Virus record (IMG/VR): IMGVR_UViG_3300030104_006426
Location: 1 to 26,951 of that record
From: a virus
Length of the DNA: 26,951 nucleotides
Strand: one strand, 5' to 3'
A program made the translations under genes and the position numbers. A model generated the notes under the pieces. The model was not told the origin of the DNA. It did no database searches and worked only from the letters and a program-made list of their open reading frames with translations. Positions 26,408 to 26,951 of this stretch are shown piece after piece (positions within the stretch are counted from its first letter, which is position 1; every line of letters begins with the position of its first letter).

Positions 26408-26857
26408 ATGAAGAAACTAAAAAACCAAAACGGATTCACTCTTATTGAGTTGATAATGGTTATGATAATATTAGGTATATTATCAGCTGTTGCAATTCCA
26501 CGATACTTAGAGACTATTCAGAAAGCTGAAGAAGCTTCCGAAGATGCTGTCATAAGTAACATTGGTGTGGCACTTGAAAACTATGGAGTTCATAAACTCA
26601 TAGATGCTGGTAGAGCTATATGGCCAGATAATCCATTTGACGCTTTAAAAGACAAACCACAAACATACACAACTGATGGTACAAATGCCGACACAGATAA
26701 TGAGTGGACATTTGTAGATGGTGATCCTGCTTATATTACCCACCAAAGGTCTGATAACACCAGATGGAAGTGGGAGTATGATGCCGGTATAAACACAGGA
26801 ACAGATGCGGACACTACCGGATTCTTAGGAAACCGAGAAAGTCTTGTAAGTGAATAA
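26408..26857 (+). CDS. type IV prepilin / pseudopilin (GspG-like)
   Basis: A 149-aa protein with a textbook type IV prepilin signal: a 9-residue basic leader MKKLKNQNG, cleavage before Phe10, Glu14 at +5, and the helix FTLIELIMVMIILGILSAVA followed by IPRYLE. The extended helix and short C-terminal domain (YGVHKLIDAGRAIWPDNPF, then a Trp/Asp-rich beta part) fit a minor pilin or GspG-type pseudopilin. Such proteins are inserted in the inner membrane, cut and methylated by prepilin peptidase, and polymerised by a pilus or type II secretion assembly system. No assembly ATPase or peptidase lies in this window, so host machinery would be needed. The ribosome binding site is weak (AGAGAAA). Confidence 0.88.
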   Translation: MKKLKNQNGFTLIELIMVMIILGILSAVAIPRYLETIQKAEEASEDAVISNIGVALENYGVHKLIDAGRAIWPDNPFDALKDKPQTYTTDGTNADTDNEWTFVDGDPAYITHQRSDNTRWKWEYDAGINTGTDADTTGFLGNRESLVSE

Positions 26858-26951
26858 TAAAAATGGTTTTACTTTAGTCGAATTGATTATGGTAATGGTA
26901 ATCATTGGGATATTAGCCGCTGTGTCAATACCAAGATTCACTAATATTGTA
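26850..26951 (+). CDS. type IV prepilin / pseudopilin, partial (runs off window)
   Basis: Thirty-four codons are visible before the window ends. A GTG start, overlapping the previous gene by eight bases, gives the leader MNNKNG, then FTLVELIMVMVIIGILAAVS and IPRF. It carries the Gly before the cut, Glu at +5 and the IPRF element that follows the helix in type IV pilins and pseudopilins. The nearby ATG at 26863 is out of frame, so GTG is the best start. It is closely similar to its neighbour over the helix, making a tandem pair. Confidence 0.85.
   Translation, partial: MNNKNGFTLVELIMVMVIIGILAAVSIPRFTNIV

Overview
The window reads as the late structural region of a contractile-tailed (myovirus-type) bacteriophage, followed by a cassette of exported and envelope proteins that ends in a run of type IV prepilin-like genes. 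Base composition is AT-rich, with Leu mostly TTA and Arg mostly AGA throughout. All supported genes lie on the + strand and are tightly packed. No tRNA, rRNA, integrase, insertion sequence or CRISPR array was seen. The Gram-negative host is inferred from an outer-membrane-barrel candidate, a lipoprotein with an acidic CEDD start, and signal peptides ending in FG/Q. Bacteroidota-like or Marinimicrobia-like marine bacteria fit that style, and the prepilins argue for a host with type IV pili or a type II secretion system. The host assignment is inference only.

Region 1 (1-4598) is a baseplate block. It holds a spike/hub-like protein related to the gp5/GpV/VgrG class, two small unknown proteins, a gp25/GpW-type wedge protein and a gp6/GpJ-type wedge protein. 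The order spike, gp25-like, gp6-like matches the V-W-J logic of P2 and the T4 baseplate set. Most stop and start codons touch or overlap (TAATG), so translational coupling is likely.

Region 2 (4598-19550) encodes six proteins, most of them large, probably of the baseplate rim, tail fibre or adhesion apparatus: a DNRLRE-like beta protein, an 805-aa protein with a LamG-like segment, a 1028-aa protein with a PKD-like segment and a C-terminal Hint (intein/hedgehog-type) autoprocessing domain, a 220-aa unknown, a 1001-aa protein sharing a PKD-like module with the 1028-aa one, and a 1559-aa protein combining a tail-protein-I-like helical region with a LamG-like domain.

Region 3 (19607-22178) holds three further virion-type proteins, the last two being diverged tandem paralogues.

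Region 4 (22199-25504) switches to exported products with strong AGGAGA-type ribosome binding sites: a 97-aa membrane protein, a Trp-rich outer-membrane-protein candidate, a 23-aa peptide with nine cysteines (metallothionein-like), a surface-type lipoprotein, a membrane protein with an N-terminal MshEN/GspE-N-like domain, and a secreted thioredoxin fold that has lost its CxxC. It closes with an inverted repeat and a strong intrinsic terminator.

Region 5 (25574-26951) begins a new unit of three consecutive genes with prepilin signals (G before the cleavage site, E at +5), the last running off the window. A phage-encoded set that touches the host type IV pilus or type II secretion machinery is the most interesting reading. 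The alternative, that this end is host chromosome beside a prophage, cannot be excluded from this window.
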